A stretch of 64,000 bases of DNA, taken from the NCBI GenBank assembly GCA_900546925.1, contig UREV01000002.1:1-64000 (forward strand). Direction: 5' to 3'. The DNA is from an uncultured Bacteroides sp. (GTDB lineage Bacteria > Bacteroidota > Bacteroidia > Bacteroidales > UBA932). This document shows, piece after piece, positions 26,510 through 34,332 of the stretch. Made by a program: the position numbers and the translations under genes. The notes beneath the pieces were generated by a model. That model did no database searches. It was not told the origin of the DNA and saw only the letters and a program-made list of their open reading frames with translations. The stretch's first letter is position 1. Each line of letters begins with the position of its first letter.

Positions 26510-26590
26510 GTCCGAAAAATCCTCGCTAGACTGAAATACTCCGTACTCCTGTACAAGGCCAGAGGCAGATTCTCGATGAGGAATGAGGGG
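26510..26590 (+). repeat. ~80-bp dispersed repeat, copy 1
   Basis: Resembles 36975-37052 (shared phrases GACTGAAATACTCCGT, TACAAGGCC, GATTCTCGAT). In both places it reads as Val-Arg-Lys-(Ile/Val)-Leu-Ala followed by Leu-Lys-Tyr-Ser-Val, so it may be a coding remnant that spread with the repeats. The rest of 26414-26621 shows nothing recognisable apart from an isolated GGGGTCGGCGGA arm near 26587. Confidence 0.5.
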
Positions 26591-26621
26591 TCGGCGGAGA
26601 GAGTCAGCGAAGATAAACAAG

Positions 26622-27905
26622 CTATACCCCACCGACCATAGTAGAATCAGCAGCGCCAGATCCAACCGTACTATCCGACGCAAAAATTTCCGCCTGAAGA
26701 ATCCCTGAAAACACACGGCGTAGAGAGTCGAGCATAGGAATATTCTCCGGCTTAATAGGCTCAGCACTAGGCGATTCCATCGTTAGAGGATTGATAGGAG
26801 AACCGCCCTTCCAGACACGGAAATCCAGATGCGGCCCAGTGGACATACCTGTCGAACCGACGTAACCGATGATATCACCCTGACGCACGCGGTCACCCAC
26901 CTTCAGGCCGGCGGCATAACGCGAAAGATGCAGATACGCAGTCGTGTACACAGAATTGTGACGGATCTTCACGGTATTTCCGCCTCCGCCGCCCCAGCCC
27001 TTGCTGATGACAGTACCGTCGCCGATAGACATCACAGGCGTACCCGTCGGGGCGGCATAATCCACACCCGTGTGAGCCCGGACCTTACCCGTTACAGGAT
27101 GCTTCCTGTGGTAAGAAAAACCGGAACTGATACGCGAAAACCTGAGCGGCGCCTTCAGAAACGCCTTCTTCATACTCTCCCCCTTCTCATTCCAATAGAC
27201 ATTGCCGCCGTCGCCCTGGTCCAACCTGATCGCAGGGAACATCTTCCCCTCATGACGGAACTCCGCGTAAAAAACCGTATCGATATCGATAATCTCCCCT
27301 TCGCACGACGCCTCGTCATAAACCACACTGAACATATCCCCCGGCTGAATCGAAAAGAAATCGATCGTCCACGCATACACATCCTCCAGATGCATAATCA
27401 GCATAAGCGGTGCCCCCGACTTCTTCATATCATTCCATAACGACGACGAAATAGTCACATGCGAAACCTTCCTCTCATGATCCACCGGCTTCGTCACCTT
27501 CCACGTCGAAAACGGAGGCGTACACTTGAACACCGTCAGGTTCACTTTGCTCTCATTATAAACCACATACTCCAACGTCCGCGACACCGAATCCGTCGTA
27601 TAATACGCCTGCCAAGGATTTCCCGCCCGCATCTTCCGCGGGTCGAACACCGAATCCCCAGCCGCGACCAGCTCCAACGCCTCCTTCGCCCCAAGTCCGA
27701 GCCTAGTCATCAGGCCCGTAAAAATCTCGCCATTGCGCAAAGTCCCCTCCTCCAGGTCGAACGAGTCCGTACAAAACCCCAGAGGATACACCGTATCTTG
27801 TTGAATGTCAATGCTATTGCTACCCCGTCGAATACAGGAAGGGGTTAAGGTCAATGCCAATGTAACCGTTACAGCGACGGCGAGCGCAACTTTATCTTTT
27901 CTCAT
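26622..27905 (-). CDS. M23 family metallopeptidase lipoprotein
   Basis: A 427-residue lipoprotein (signal with lipobox TLTPSC, Cys near residue 24) carrying a C-terminal peptidase M23 / LytM domain. The zinc-site motifs are visible: HTGVDYAAPTGTPV (HxxxD), then HLSRYAAGLKVGD, and TGPHLDFRVW. The N-terminal half resembles the OapA/LysM-like region of NlpD-type proteins but lacks an obvious LysM repeat. It probably cleaves peptidoglycan cross-bridges in the periplasm. The -7 box at 27913 lies so close to the ATG that the leader is only a few bases. Confidence 0.9.
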   Translation of the reverse strand: MRKDKVALAVAVTVTLALTLTPSCIRRGSNSIDIQQDTVYPLGFCTDSFDLEEGTLRNGEIFTGLMTRLGLGAKEALELVAAGDSVFDPRKMRAGNPWQAYYTTDSVSRTLEYVVYNESKVNLTVFKCTPPFSTWKVTKPVDHERKVSHVTISSSLWNDMKKSGAPLMLIMHLEDVYAWTIDFFSIQPGDMFSVVYDEASCEGEIIDIDTVFYAEFRHEGKMFPAIRLDQGDGGNVYWNEKGESMKKAFLKAPLRFSRISSGFSYHRKHPVTGKVRAHTGVDYAAPTGTPVMSIGDGTVISKGWGGGGGNTVKIRHNSVYTTAYLHLSRYAAGLKVGDRVRQGDIIGYVGSTGMSTGPHLDFRVWKGGSPINPLTMESPSAEPIKPENIPMLDSLRRVFSGILQAEIFASDSTVGSGAADSTMVGGV

Positions 27906-27912
27906 AACCCCA

Positions 27913-27920
27913 CAAAGTTA
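27913..27920 (-). promoter_or_regulatory. -7 box for the M23 peptidase gene
   Basis: Reads TAACTTTG on the minus strand, an exact TAnnTTTG match only 7 bp from the ATG, so the mRNA would be leaderless or nearly so. The divergent box at 27943 is 22 bp away. Confidence 0.45.
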
Positions 27921-27942
27921 GCAACGTTCGGAAAATATTGGC

Positions 27943-27950
27943 TATCTTTG
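27943..27950 (+). promoter_or_regulatory. -7 box facing trmO through the minisatellite
   Basis: TATCTTTG is an exact TAnnTTTG match. If used, transcription starts near 27957 and the ~330-nt leader of trmO contains the whole 14-15 bp minisatellite. Confidence 0.45.
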
Positions 27951-27962
27951 AAGGATAATTGA

Positions 27963-28270
27963 TTCAACTTTCGCAGGCGCGAGCCACCGGACGGGGCTAA
28001 GGTAAGTACTGCCAAACAGGGGGAGATCCGAAGGGAGAGAGCCGAGGGAAGAGACCCAGAGGAAGGGACCCAGAGGAAGGGACCCGGAGGAAGGGACCCG
28101 GAAGAAAGGGACCCGGAAGAAAGGGACCCGGAAGAAAGGGACCCGAAGGAGAAGACCCGAAGGAGAAGACCCGAAGGAGAAGACTCGAAGGAGAAGACTC
28201 GAAGGAGAAGATCCGAAGGGAGAGGGCCGAGGGAAGAGACCAGAAGGAAGGGCAAACCGCGAAACTTGAG
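27963..28270. mobile_element. Inverted-repeat element containing the minisatellite
   Basis: The left end TTCAACTTTCGCA and right end GCGAAACTTGAG are imperfect inverted repeats. The right end is identical to the right end of the 193-bp element at 31598-31790. This suggests a small non-coding element family (MITE-like) between genes; here its interior is filled by tandem repeats. Confidence 0.4.
28026..28250 (+). repeat. Purine-rich 14-15 bp minisatellite (~16 units)
   Basis: A tandem array of units such as ACCCGGAAGAAAGGG (three in a row), ACCCGAAGGAGAAG (three in a row), ACCCAGAGGAAGGG and ACTCGAAGGAGAAG. The plus strand is almost all purine apart from the CCC. Neighbouring units are identical, which points to slippage or unequal exchange. 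It fills the gap between the M23 and trmO genes. Open frames on the minus strand encode only Ser/Pro/Gly/Leu-rich repeats and are not taken as genes. Confidence 0.9.
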
Positions 28271-28285
28271 TAATTAACTAAGTAT

Positions 28286-29011
28286 ATGACAGAAAAACAG
28301 TCAGGTGAAATAACCATCCGCCCGGTGGCCATATTCAGGTCACCATTCACATCCAAATTCGGCATCCCGCGCCAAAGCGGAATCGTCGACGAGGTGGAAG
28401 GGCAGATTGTGTTCACACCTGAATTCAGACGAGAAGAAGCCATCAGAGAAATAGAAGGCTTTGACTATCTGTGGCTTATATGGGGATTCTCCGGAAACAC
28501 AGGCAAATGGGGCATGACCGTGAGACCACCACGCCTGGGAGGAAACAAGGCAGTAGGCGTCTTCGCATCACGCTCACCATTCCGCCCGAACGGACTCGGC
28601 CTGTCATCAGTAAAACTCACAGGAATATGCACGGAAGGCCCTGATGCTCCGTATCTTACAGTATGTGGAGCAGACCTGATGGACGGCACACCTATATATG
28701 ATATAAAACCATACGTCAGATACAGTGACTCCCATCCTGAAGCCAAATCAGGATTCACCGACGAGACACAATGGCACGAAACCGAAGTCGTATTCCCAGA
28801 CGAATTGAAAACCAAGTTTCTGAGACTGAGAAACGACAAAGGAGACCCCGACAAAGCCACAGCAGCATTGACAAAAACATTGGCACAACGACCTATCCCT
28901 CAGTACAATAGCGACGGGGAGCGCATTTACGGGATGCCCTTCATGGGGTGCGACATCAGATTCAGGGCGACAGCCGACATAATAACATTGACAGATATAA
29001 TTAAACTATAA
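28286..29011 (+). CDS. trmO: tRNA (N6-threonylcarbamoyl-A37) methyltransferase TrmO
   Basis: A 241-residue SAM-dependent methyltransferase of the TrmO/TsaA/YaeB family, which methylates t6A37 in some tRNAs. Family blocks: RPVAIFRSPFTSKFGIPRQ at the N-terminus, GFDYLWLIWGF, GVFASRSPFRPNGLGLSSV (the key RSPxRPNxIG-like motif) and DGTPIYDIKPYVRYSDS. The start is the ATG at 28286, preceded by no Shine-Dalgarno. It is followed 3 bp later by a sodium:solute symporter gene. Its leader may include the minisatellite. Confidence 0.93.
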   Translation: MTEKQSGEITIRPVAIFRSPFTSKFGIPRQSGIVDEVEGQIVFTPEFRREEAIREIEGFDYLWLIWGFSGNTGKWGMTVRPPRLGGNKAVGVFASRSPFRPNGLGLSSVKLTGICTEGPDAPYLTVCGADLMDGTPIYDIKPYVRYSDSHPEAKSGFTDETQWHETEVVFPDELKTKFLRLRNDKGDPDKATAALTKTLAQRPIPQYNSDGERIYGMPFMGCDIRFRATADIITLTDIIKL

Positions 29012-29014
29012 ATC

Positions 29015-30454
29015 ATGACACCTACAGCGATAATAATCACCATACTCGCCTATTTCGCGGTCGTAATTCTCATCTCCTGGCTCGCCGGCAGAAAATCCGA
29101 CAACGCGGCGTTTTTCAGCGGCAACAGGAAACAGCCGTGGTACCTCGTGGCCTTCGCCATGATCGGTTCAGCCATGTCCGGCGTCACCTTCGTTTCAGTA
29201 CCGGGAATGGTCGCCACATCAGGATTCGGCTACATGCAAATGGCATTGGGATTCATTGCAGGTCAGCTAGTTATAGCATTCGTACTCATACCGCTGTTCT
29301 ACAGACGTAACCTCGTCTCCATCTACGGCTATCTCGAAAGCCGATTCGGAGTATCGTCGTACAAGACCGGCGCATGGTTCTTCTTCATTTCCAAGATGTT
29401 AGGAGCCTCCGTAAGACTGTTCCTCGCCTGCATCTCGCTCCAAGTGATGGTCTTCGGCCCGCTCGGGATTCCGTTCTGGGTCAATGTCGCCGTAACCGTG
29501 GCTATACTTATATTATATACATACCGCGGCGGCGTGAAAGCCGTAATCTGGATAGATTCCCTGAAAACCATCTGTATGATCACAGCGATTGTCCTCTGTA
29601 CAGTGTTCATCAGCAAGGCATTAGGGTTCACATTCAGCAGCATGCTCCAAACAGTTTCAGAAAGCGACATGTCCCGCGTATTCTTCTTCGATGACCCTAA
29701 CCATCCGCAGTATTTCCTGAAACAGTTCTTCGGCGGAATGTTCACAGTAATCGCCATGACAGGACTCGACCAGGACATGATGCAGAGATCACTCACCTGC
29801 CGTAATATATCTGACTCACAGAAAAATATCGTAACAAGCACCATACTTCAGACCGTAGTCATCGCTATGTTCCTGATACTCGGCGTGTTACTCTATATGT
29901 TCGCAGACGTGGAAGGCATCGCCGGAGCTACAGGAGACAAGACATTCCCTGCCGTGGCCACCAGCGGACTCCTCCCTGCTTCCGTCGGCATCCTCTTCGT
30001 AATCGGCTTGATATCATGCTCTTACTCCGCCGGCGGATCCGCCTTGACGGCATTGACAACATCCTTCACCATCGACATACTCGGGACGGGCGGAAAATCC
30101 GAAGATCAGGTGAAGACAATGCGCGAGCGCGTGCATCTGCTGATGGCGGTCTGCATGGGCGTAACCATCATCATTTTCAACATGATAAACAGCACTAGCG
30201 CTATCGATGCGGTCTATAAATTAGCAAGTTACACCTACGGGCCGATACTCGGAATGTTCACCTTCGGCATCCTCACTAAACGTAAGGTCAACGACAAATT
30301 CGTACCGCTGGCAGCCATCGTCGCACCGGTCCTCTGCCTCATCCTCCAACTCAACTCGGAGCGTTGGTTCGGCGGATACCAATTCAGCTATGAGCTGTTG
30401 ATTATCAATGCTTTATTTACAGTTATCGGACTTTGGATAAGCTCTAAGAAATAG
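29015..30454 (+). CDS. Sodium:solute symporter family protein
   Basis: A 479-residue membrane protein with about 13 hydrophobic segments, SSF/SLC5-type (PF00474). Family features include AFFSGNRKQPWYLVAFAMIG after TM1, and AMSGVTFVSVPGMVATSGFG with the Na+-site region. GLISCSYSAGGSALTALTTS lies around TM8. The substrate is unknown; the family carries sugars, carboxylates, amino acids and vitamins. It lies in a probable operon trmO - symporter - CDF transporter. Confidence 0.92.
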   Translation: MTPTAIIITILAYFAVVILISWLAGRKSDNAAFFSGNRKQPWYLVAFAMIGSAMSGVTFVSVPGMVATSGFGYMQMALGFIAGQLVIAFVLIPLFYRRNLVSIYGYLESRFGVSSYKTGAWFFFISKMLGASVRLFLACISLQVMVFGPLGIPFWVNVAVTVAILILYTYRGGVKAVIWIDSLKTICMITAIVLCTVFISKALGFTFSSMLQTVSESDMSRVFFFDDPNHPQYFLKQFFGGMFTVIAMTGLDQDMMQRSLTCRNISDSQKNIVTSTILQTVVIAMFLILGVLLYMFADVEGIAGATGDKTFPAVATSGLLPASVGILFVIGLISCSYSAGGSALTALTTSFTIDILGTGGKSEDQVKTMRERVHLLMAVCMGVTIIIFNMINSTSAIDAVYKLASYTYGPILGMFTFGILTKRKVNDKFVPLAAIVAPVLCLILQLNSERWFGGYQFSYELLIINALFTVIGLWISSKK

Positions 30455-30460
30455 GACAAC

Positions 30461-31591
30461 ATGACGCAGATATCACATAGAGAAAAAAGAATAATAAACA
30501 CGAGTTGGGCAGGCGTGGCCGTGAATCTGACATTGTCAGCATTCAAAGCAGCTACTGGTCTGATAGCCAACTCTATAGCTATCGTTCTCGATGCTATAAA
30601 CAACCTCTCTGACGCTTTTTCAGCCACCGTTACGATTATTGGAATGAAGGTAGCTGGAAAACCGGCGGACAAAGAACATCCTTACGGACACGGACGCGCG
30701 GAATATTTTACGGCAGTGATCATCGCCGCTGTCATTATCGTAGCCGGAGTCACTTCATTTATAGAATCCACCAAGAAGATTATCCATCCCGAACCGGCGG
30801 AATACACCACAGCGACATTGATAGTCCTCGTGACCGCCATTCTTGCCAAGATTTTCCTCGGAAGATGGGTGAAGAAAGTGGGCGAAGAAGTTAATTCTGA
30901 ATCACTTGTGGCCACAGGAGCCGACGCGCTGTTCGACGCATTGATCACAAGTGCCACCCTGGTTGCAGCACTTTGCGGACTGTTTTTCGGAGACAAAATC
31001 GACAAGATTCCTATCGACGGAATCCTCGGTGCCCTCATCTCGTTGGTCATCATGAAAGCGGGCTACGAGATGATTATGAAACCGATAAACGAACTGATGG
31101 GTGAACGAATTCCGGCAGGACTGACGAAGGCTATCAAGGCTGATATCTGCATGATACCTCCGGTACTCGGAACCTATGATCTTCAGCTACATAACTATGG
31201 TCCTGAGCAGATAATCGGAGCGGTAAACATCGCGATTCCTGAAGAAATGACCGCAAAACAGATTCATGTTCTCGCACAGAAGATAAAAGAGACGATTCAG
31301 GAGAAATACGGAGTACTGTTAACCATTGGTATATACGCAGTTATAACAGCTGACCGCGAAATCGTCCAAATGCAGGAAAGCATCACATCGATGGTAGAGG
31401 CTCTTCCGGGTGTCCTGCAGGCGCATGGCATGTTTATCGACATGGAAAACAAGCGGTTATCCTTCGACATCGTCATAGACTTTTCCGTAAAAGACATACC
31501 GGCATTGAAGAAAACCATCGCGGAGGGCATCGAAAAGCGTTTTCCCGGTTTCAGCGTGCAGGTACATATAGACAAGGACTACAGCGATTAG
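30461..31591 (+). CDS. Cation diffusion facilitator metal transporter
   Basis: A 376-residue CDF protein with six hydrophobic segments and a C-terminal cytoplasmic metal-sensing domain. Metal-site motifs are visible: LDAINNLSDAFSA (TM2) and HPYGHGRAEYFTA, and, in TM5, SLVATGADALFDALITSA. The C-terminal domain is longer than in minimal CDF proteins. Zn2+, Fe2+ or Mn2+ export is expected. It ends 7 bp before a small inverted-repeat element. Confidence 0.93.
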   Translation: MTQISHREKRIINTSWAGVAVNLTLSAFKAATGLIANSIAIVLDAINNLSDAFSATVTIIGMKVAGKPADKEHPYGHGRAEYFTAVIIAAVIIVAGVTSFIESTKKIIHPEPAEYTTATLIVLVTAILAKIFLGRWVKKVGEEVNSESLVATGADALFDALITSATLVAALCGLFFGDKIDKIPIDGILGALISLVIMKAGYEMIMKPINELMGERIPAGLTKAIKADICMIPPVLGTYDLQLHNYGPEQIIGAVNIAIPEEMTAKQIHVLAQKIKETIQEKYGVLLTIGIYAVITADREIVQMQESITSMVEALPGVLQAHGMFIDMENKRLSFDIVIDFSVKDIPALKKTIAEGIEKRFPGFSVQVHIDKDYSD

Positions 31592-31597
31592 GTACTA

Positions 31598-31790
31598 CTC
31601 AAGTTTCGCAAGTTGTCAAACTCGCTGAACACAAGCACTTATTTGAGGGTTATCACTCGTTCGAAGGCCGTAAGCCCCACGCACTTTTTGAGTGCACGTT
31701 ACCCTCACCCTAAATCCCTCCCCTCGGGGAAGGGACTTGCTTTCGCCCTCTCGGGCTCCATAAGCGGTGTTTCGCACTGCGAAACTTGAG
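31598..31790. mobile_element. 193-bp MITE-like inverted-repeat element
   Basis: Bounded by perfect 13-bp inverted repeats, CTCAAGTTTCGCA at 31598-31610 and TGCGAAACTTGAG at 31778-31790. The interior has a palindrome TCCCCTCGGGGA near 31717 and no gene. A related end lies at 28259-28270. It separates the CDF gene from the downstream esterase gene by 215 bp of non-coding DNA. Confidence 0.55.
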
Positions 31791-31806
31791 TTAAATTTAT
31801 ATAAAT

Positions 31807-32886
31807 ATGGAACTTTACGAATATGCAAGGCCTGACTTGATGGCCGGCAAAAAAATCTTATATGTGCATGGGTTCGCCTCAGGCGGCCAGAACGGCACAG
31901 TGAAAACAATGGGAGTCCTGCTCCCTAAAACGGAAATAATCGCCCCGGACCTCCCCGTGGAGCCTGAAGAAGCGATGACCCTGCTTCGCAGCATCTGTGA
32001 CAGCGAAAAACCGGACCTCATCATAGGCACATCCATGGGCGGCATGTACACCGAGCAACTCCGCGGCTTCGACCGCATCCTCGTTAATCCGGCCTTCCAC
32101 CTGGCAGATACATTACTGAAAAACAACGGATTAGGACGACAGGAATATCATTGCCCCAGACGCGACGGACAGACTTCGTTCCTCGTAAACAAAGGCCTCA
32201 TCGAAGCATTCAGAGAGGTCTCATCACACTGTTTCGAAGGCATTGACCCGAACAATGAACTCATCTCGAACTTCGGGCTGGAGACGGGCGAAAGCGAGCG
32301 AGTTTACGGCATGTTCGGCATTCACGACACCCTCGTCACAGGCACTTTCGACGAATTTTCGCGCTACTATCCGAACGCGATCCGCTTCGACGGCGCGCAC
32401 TACATGGACGACAGCGTGTTCCTGCACAGCATCCTCCCGATTATCGAAAGAATCGACGACAGGCAAGAAGGCCGCAACAAGCGGATGATGCTTATCTCGT
32501 TGACTGACACCATAATGGACGTTCGCAACGGCGAGGCGAAAGGTATCGCTCCGGAGTCGATGGAGCCGTTCGGCAGCGCGGTCAAAGCTTTCGCCCACCT
32601 GTCCCGTAGCTACACCCCATTCGTTCTTGTTTCTGTCAATGCCAATGATTCCGAGTTGGTTCCTGTTCTTTGTCACTGGGTGGAGCGGACGCTCGGAGTT
32701 CCGGCATGGAATAGAACTATCGTATGTAACCGAAAAGATTTACTCTTGGGTGACTACATCATTGACAGATACCCAGAAAGGCTTGGGACTGAGAACTTTA
32801 TGGGTACGGTGATTCATTTTGGGGAGGAGCCTTTCAAGACTTGGGAGGAAGTAATTACGTATTTTGACCGGCTTGGAGGACAATAA
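31807..32886 (+). CDS. YqiA-like esterase fused to an NT5C-like HAD domain
   Basis: A 359-residue fusion. Residues ~15-215 are a YqiA/UPF0227-like alpha/beta hydrolase: oxyanion loop ILYVHGFASGGQNG, nucleophile elbow IIGTSMGGMYTEQ, Asp in MFGIHDTLV and His in FDGAHYMDD. Residues ~225-359 resemble the 5'(3')-deoxyribonucleotidase (NT5C) HAD fold, with KDLLLGDYIIDRYPERLG and VIHFGEEPFKTWEEV. Its first HAD motif reads SLTDTIMD instead of the usual Asp-x-Asp, so phosphatase activity may be lost or altered. The function of the fusion is unknown. Confidence 0.8.
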   Translation: MELYEYARPDLMAGKKILYVHGFASGGQNGTVKTMGVLLPKTEIIAPDLPVEPEEAMTLLRSICDSEKPDLIIGTSMGGMYTEQLRGFDRILVNPAFHLADTLLKNNGLGRQEYHCPRRDGQTSFLVNKGLIEAFREVSSHCFEGIDPNNELISNFGLETGESERVYGMFGIHDTLVTGTFDEFSRYYPNAIRFDGAHYMDDSVFLHSILPIIERIDDRQEGRNKRMMLISLTDTIMDVRNGEAKGIAPESMEPFGSAVKAFAHLSRSYTPFVLVSVNANDSELVPVLCHWVERTLGVPAWNRTIVCNRKDLLLGDYIIDRYPERLGTENFMGTVIHFGEEPFKTWEEVITYFDRLGGQ

Positions 32887-32901
32887 TCCGAAAATTATAC
32901 T

Positions 32902-32909
32902 TATATTTG
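32902..32909 (+). promoter_or_regulatory. -7 box for the lipoprotein gene at 32963
   Basis: TATATTTG is an exact TAnnTTTG match. Transcription would start near 32916, giving a ~47-nt leader if the ATG at 32963 is used. Confidence 0.5.
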
Positions 32910-32962
32910 TGAATTTATAAATCATGGACCGAGTAGGAAAACGGTCCGAAAAAGATTTTATT

Positions 32963-34195
32963 ATGAAGAAAAAATTAATCTATCTCGCCACATTGGCATT
33001 GGCCATGGGCATGTTTTCAGCCTGCGACAAGGATAAGGCTGACGAAAGTTGGAAGGAAATTCCAAGCACAATAATTACAGCGGAAAGCGGCGACGCTACC
33101 CTCACAGTGAACGGCGTTCCGGACAAGTCTGGAAACGTTAAGTTCGTGGCTAACAGCGCTTCTGCGGGTGAAGTGACATTGGACAATATCATTCCGGGAT
33201 ATAATTCCGTAGTGGTTCCTGTTAGCATCGCGAACAGCGGCAAGGACGTTTACAAGTTCGAAGGTAAGGTGTCGCTAAGCAGCGCGCCTGCAATGATTCA
33301 GCTTTTCGAGGTAGCCAAGAACAGTATTTATGACATTACTGTCAGCGGTGAGATCACTATGGAAGGCAAGGTAACTTTGGCTGCCGAGACCGCGGTTTCT
33401 GAGGCTGCGCAGGGTGGTATTGCAGGTACTTGGAAGACTGCAGATCAAATAGTTACAGACCCTAAGGTGGGTGTCGTAAAATCATCTCCGATTATGCTTA
33501 AATGGACATCCAAGAATGAGGAAGTCAATACAAAGTTGGCTAGTTTGAACAATTTGGGTTCAATGTTCGGAAGTATGGCGCTGTTCAATTATCTGCAGTC
33601 TGTTACTTTCAACGCTGACGGAAACATCACGGCTTCTTATTATGGTGGCAAGTTCGAGATGGCTACCATGAATGACGCAGGCAAATTGACTGCTACTCAC
33701 AATGACTGGAAGTCTTCACCTAAGGGTAATTTTGCTTTCTGGTACACTGCCGGCGAGTATATTTTCATCGTTCCTAATTTCGAGGCAATGTCTGATGATG
33801 ACAGTGCTGACAAGCCTGGCGAGACTCCTGATTTCGATATCAAGGATATGATTTCCAGCCTGAAAGATCTTAAGGAGTATGGCGTGGATGTGACCGCATT
33901 GGTTACTGAGCTTACGAAGATTATGAAGCAGGGTTTCGTGCTTAAGTTCGCTGCAGAAGGCAATGGCTTAAAGGTTTACGCCGACAAGTCTATCTGCGGA
34001 AATATTATTACTGCTATTATTCCTGCGGCTAAGATGCTCGATACTGTATTGCCTGAGCTTATCAAAGACAATCCTGAGGCTGCGCAGTATGTACAGATAA
34101 TTAAGGGAATGCTCGGTATCGAGAAATTCGCGGATCTCGAGGCGCTTTGGAAGGCTACCGATGAGTTCTGCATTACATTGAGCTTCACGAAATAG
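32963..34195 (+). CDS. Secreted lipoprotein, DUF4925-like
   Basis: A 410-residue lipoprotein with signal MKKKLIYLATLALAMG and lipobox FSAC. The N-terminal third is a beta-rich module (residues ~20-140). A second part contains AGTWKTADQI, like the lipocalin-type folds of Bacteroides DUF4923/DUF4925 proteins, and acidic helical stretches follow. The function is unknown. I prefer the ATG at 32963 to the one at 32924 because it starts directly at the signal peptide. A strong terminator follows the stop. Confidence 0.75.
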   Translation: MKKKLIYLATLALAMGMFSACDKDKADESWKEIPSTIITAESGDATLTVNGVPDKSGNVKFVANSASAGEVTLDNIIPGYNSVVVPVSIANSGKDVYKFEGKVSLSSAPAMIQLFEVAKNSIYDITVSGEITMEGKVTLAAETAVSEAAQGGIAGTWKTADQIVTDPKVGVVKSSPIMLKWTSKNEEVNTKLASLNNLGSMFGSMALFNYLQSVTFNADGNITASYYGGKFEMATMNDAGKLTATHNDWKSSPKGNFAFWYTAGEYIFIVPNFEAMSDDDSADKPGETPDFDIKDMISSLKDLKEYGVDVTALVTELTKIMKQGFVLKFAAEGNGLKVYADKSICGNIITAIIPAAKMLDTVLPELIKDNPEAAQYVQIIKGMLGIEKFADLEALWKATDEFCITLSFTK

Positions 34196-34215
34196 GGTTT
34201 TATTTTCGATTTTTA

Positions 34216-34250
34216 CGGCACCTGGGAGGAATCTCGGGTGCCGTTTTTTT
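34216..34250 (+). terminator. Rho-independent terminator
   Basis: Stem CGGCACC with GGGTGCCG, 13-nt loop, then seven T, starting 21 bp after the lipoprotein stop. A degenerate repeat arm (AAATCCGCCAACCCC) lies just beyond, at about 34281-34295. Confidence 0.88.
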
Positions 34251-34332
34251 GTGGTACGGGAGTTGGCACCTTACACCTTCCAAAATCCGCCAACCCCTCG
34301 CGGAGATTTTCTTATGTTCAAGCTGGCTCCGA

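Noticed and set aside
28026..28250. Tandem array as CRISPR or as a repeat protein gene
   Set aside because: Units of 14-15 bp follow each other without spacers. The period alternates between 14 and 15, so any reading frame would shift, and the minus-strand frames give only low-complexity Ser/Pro/Gly/Leu.
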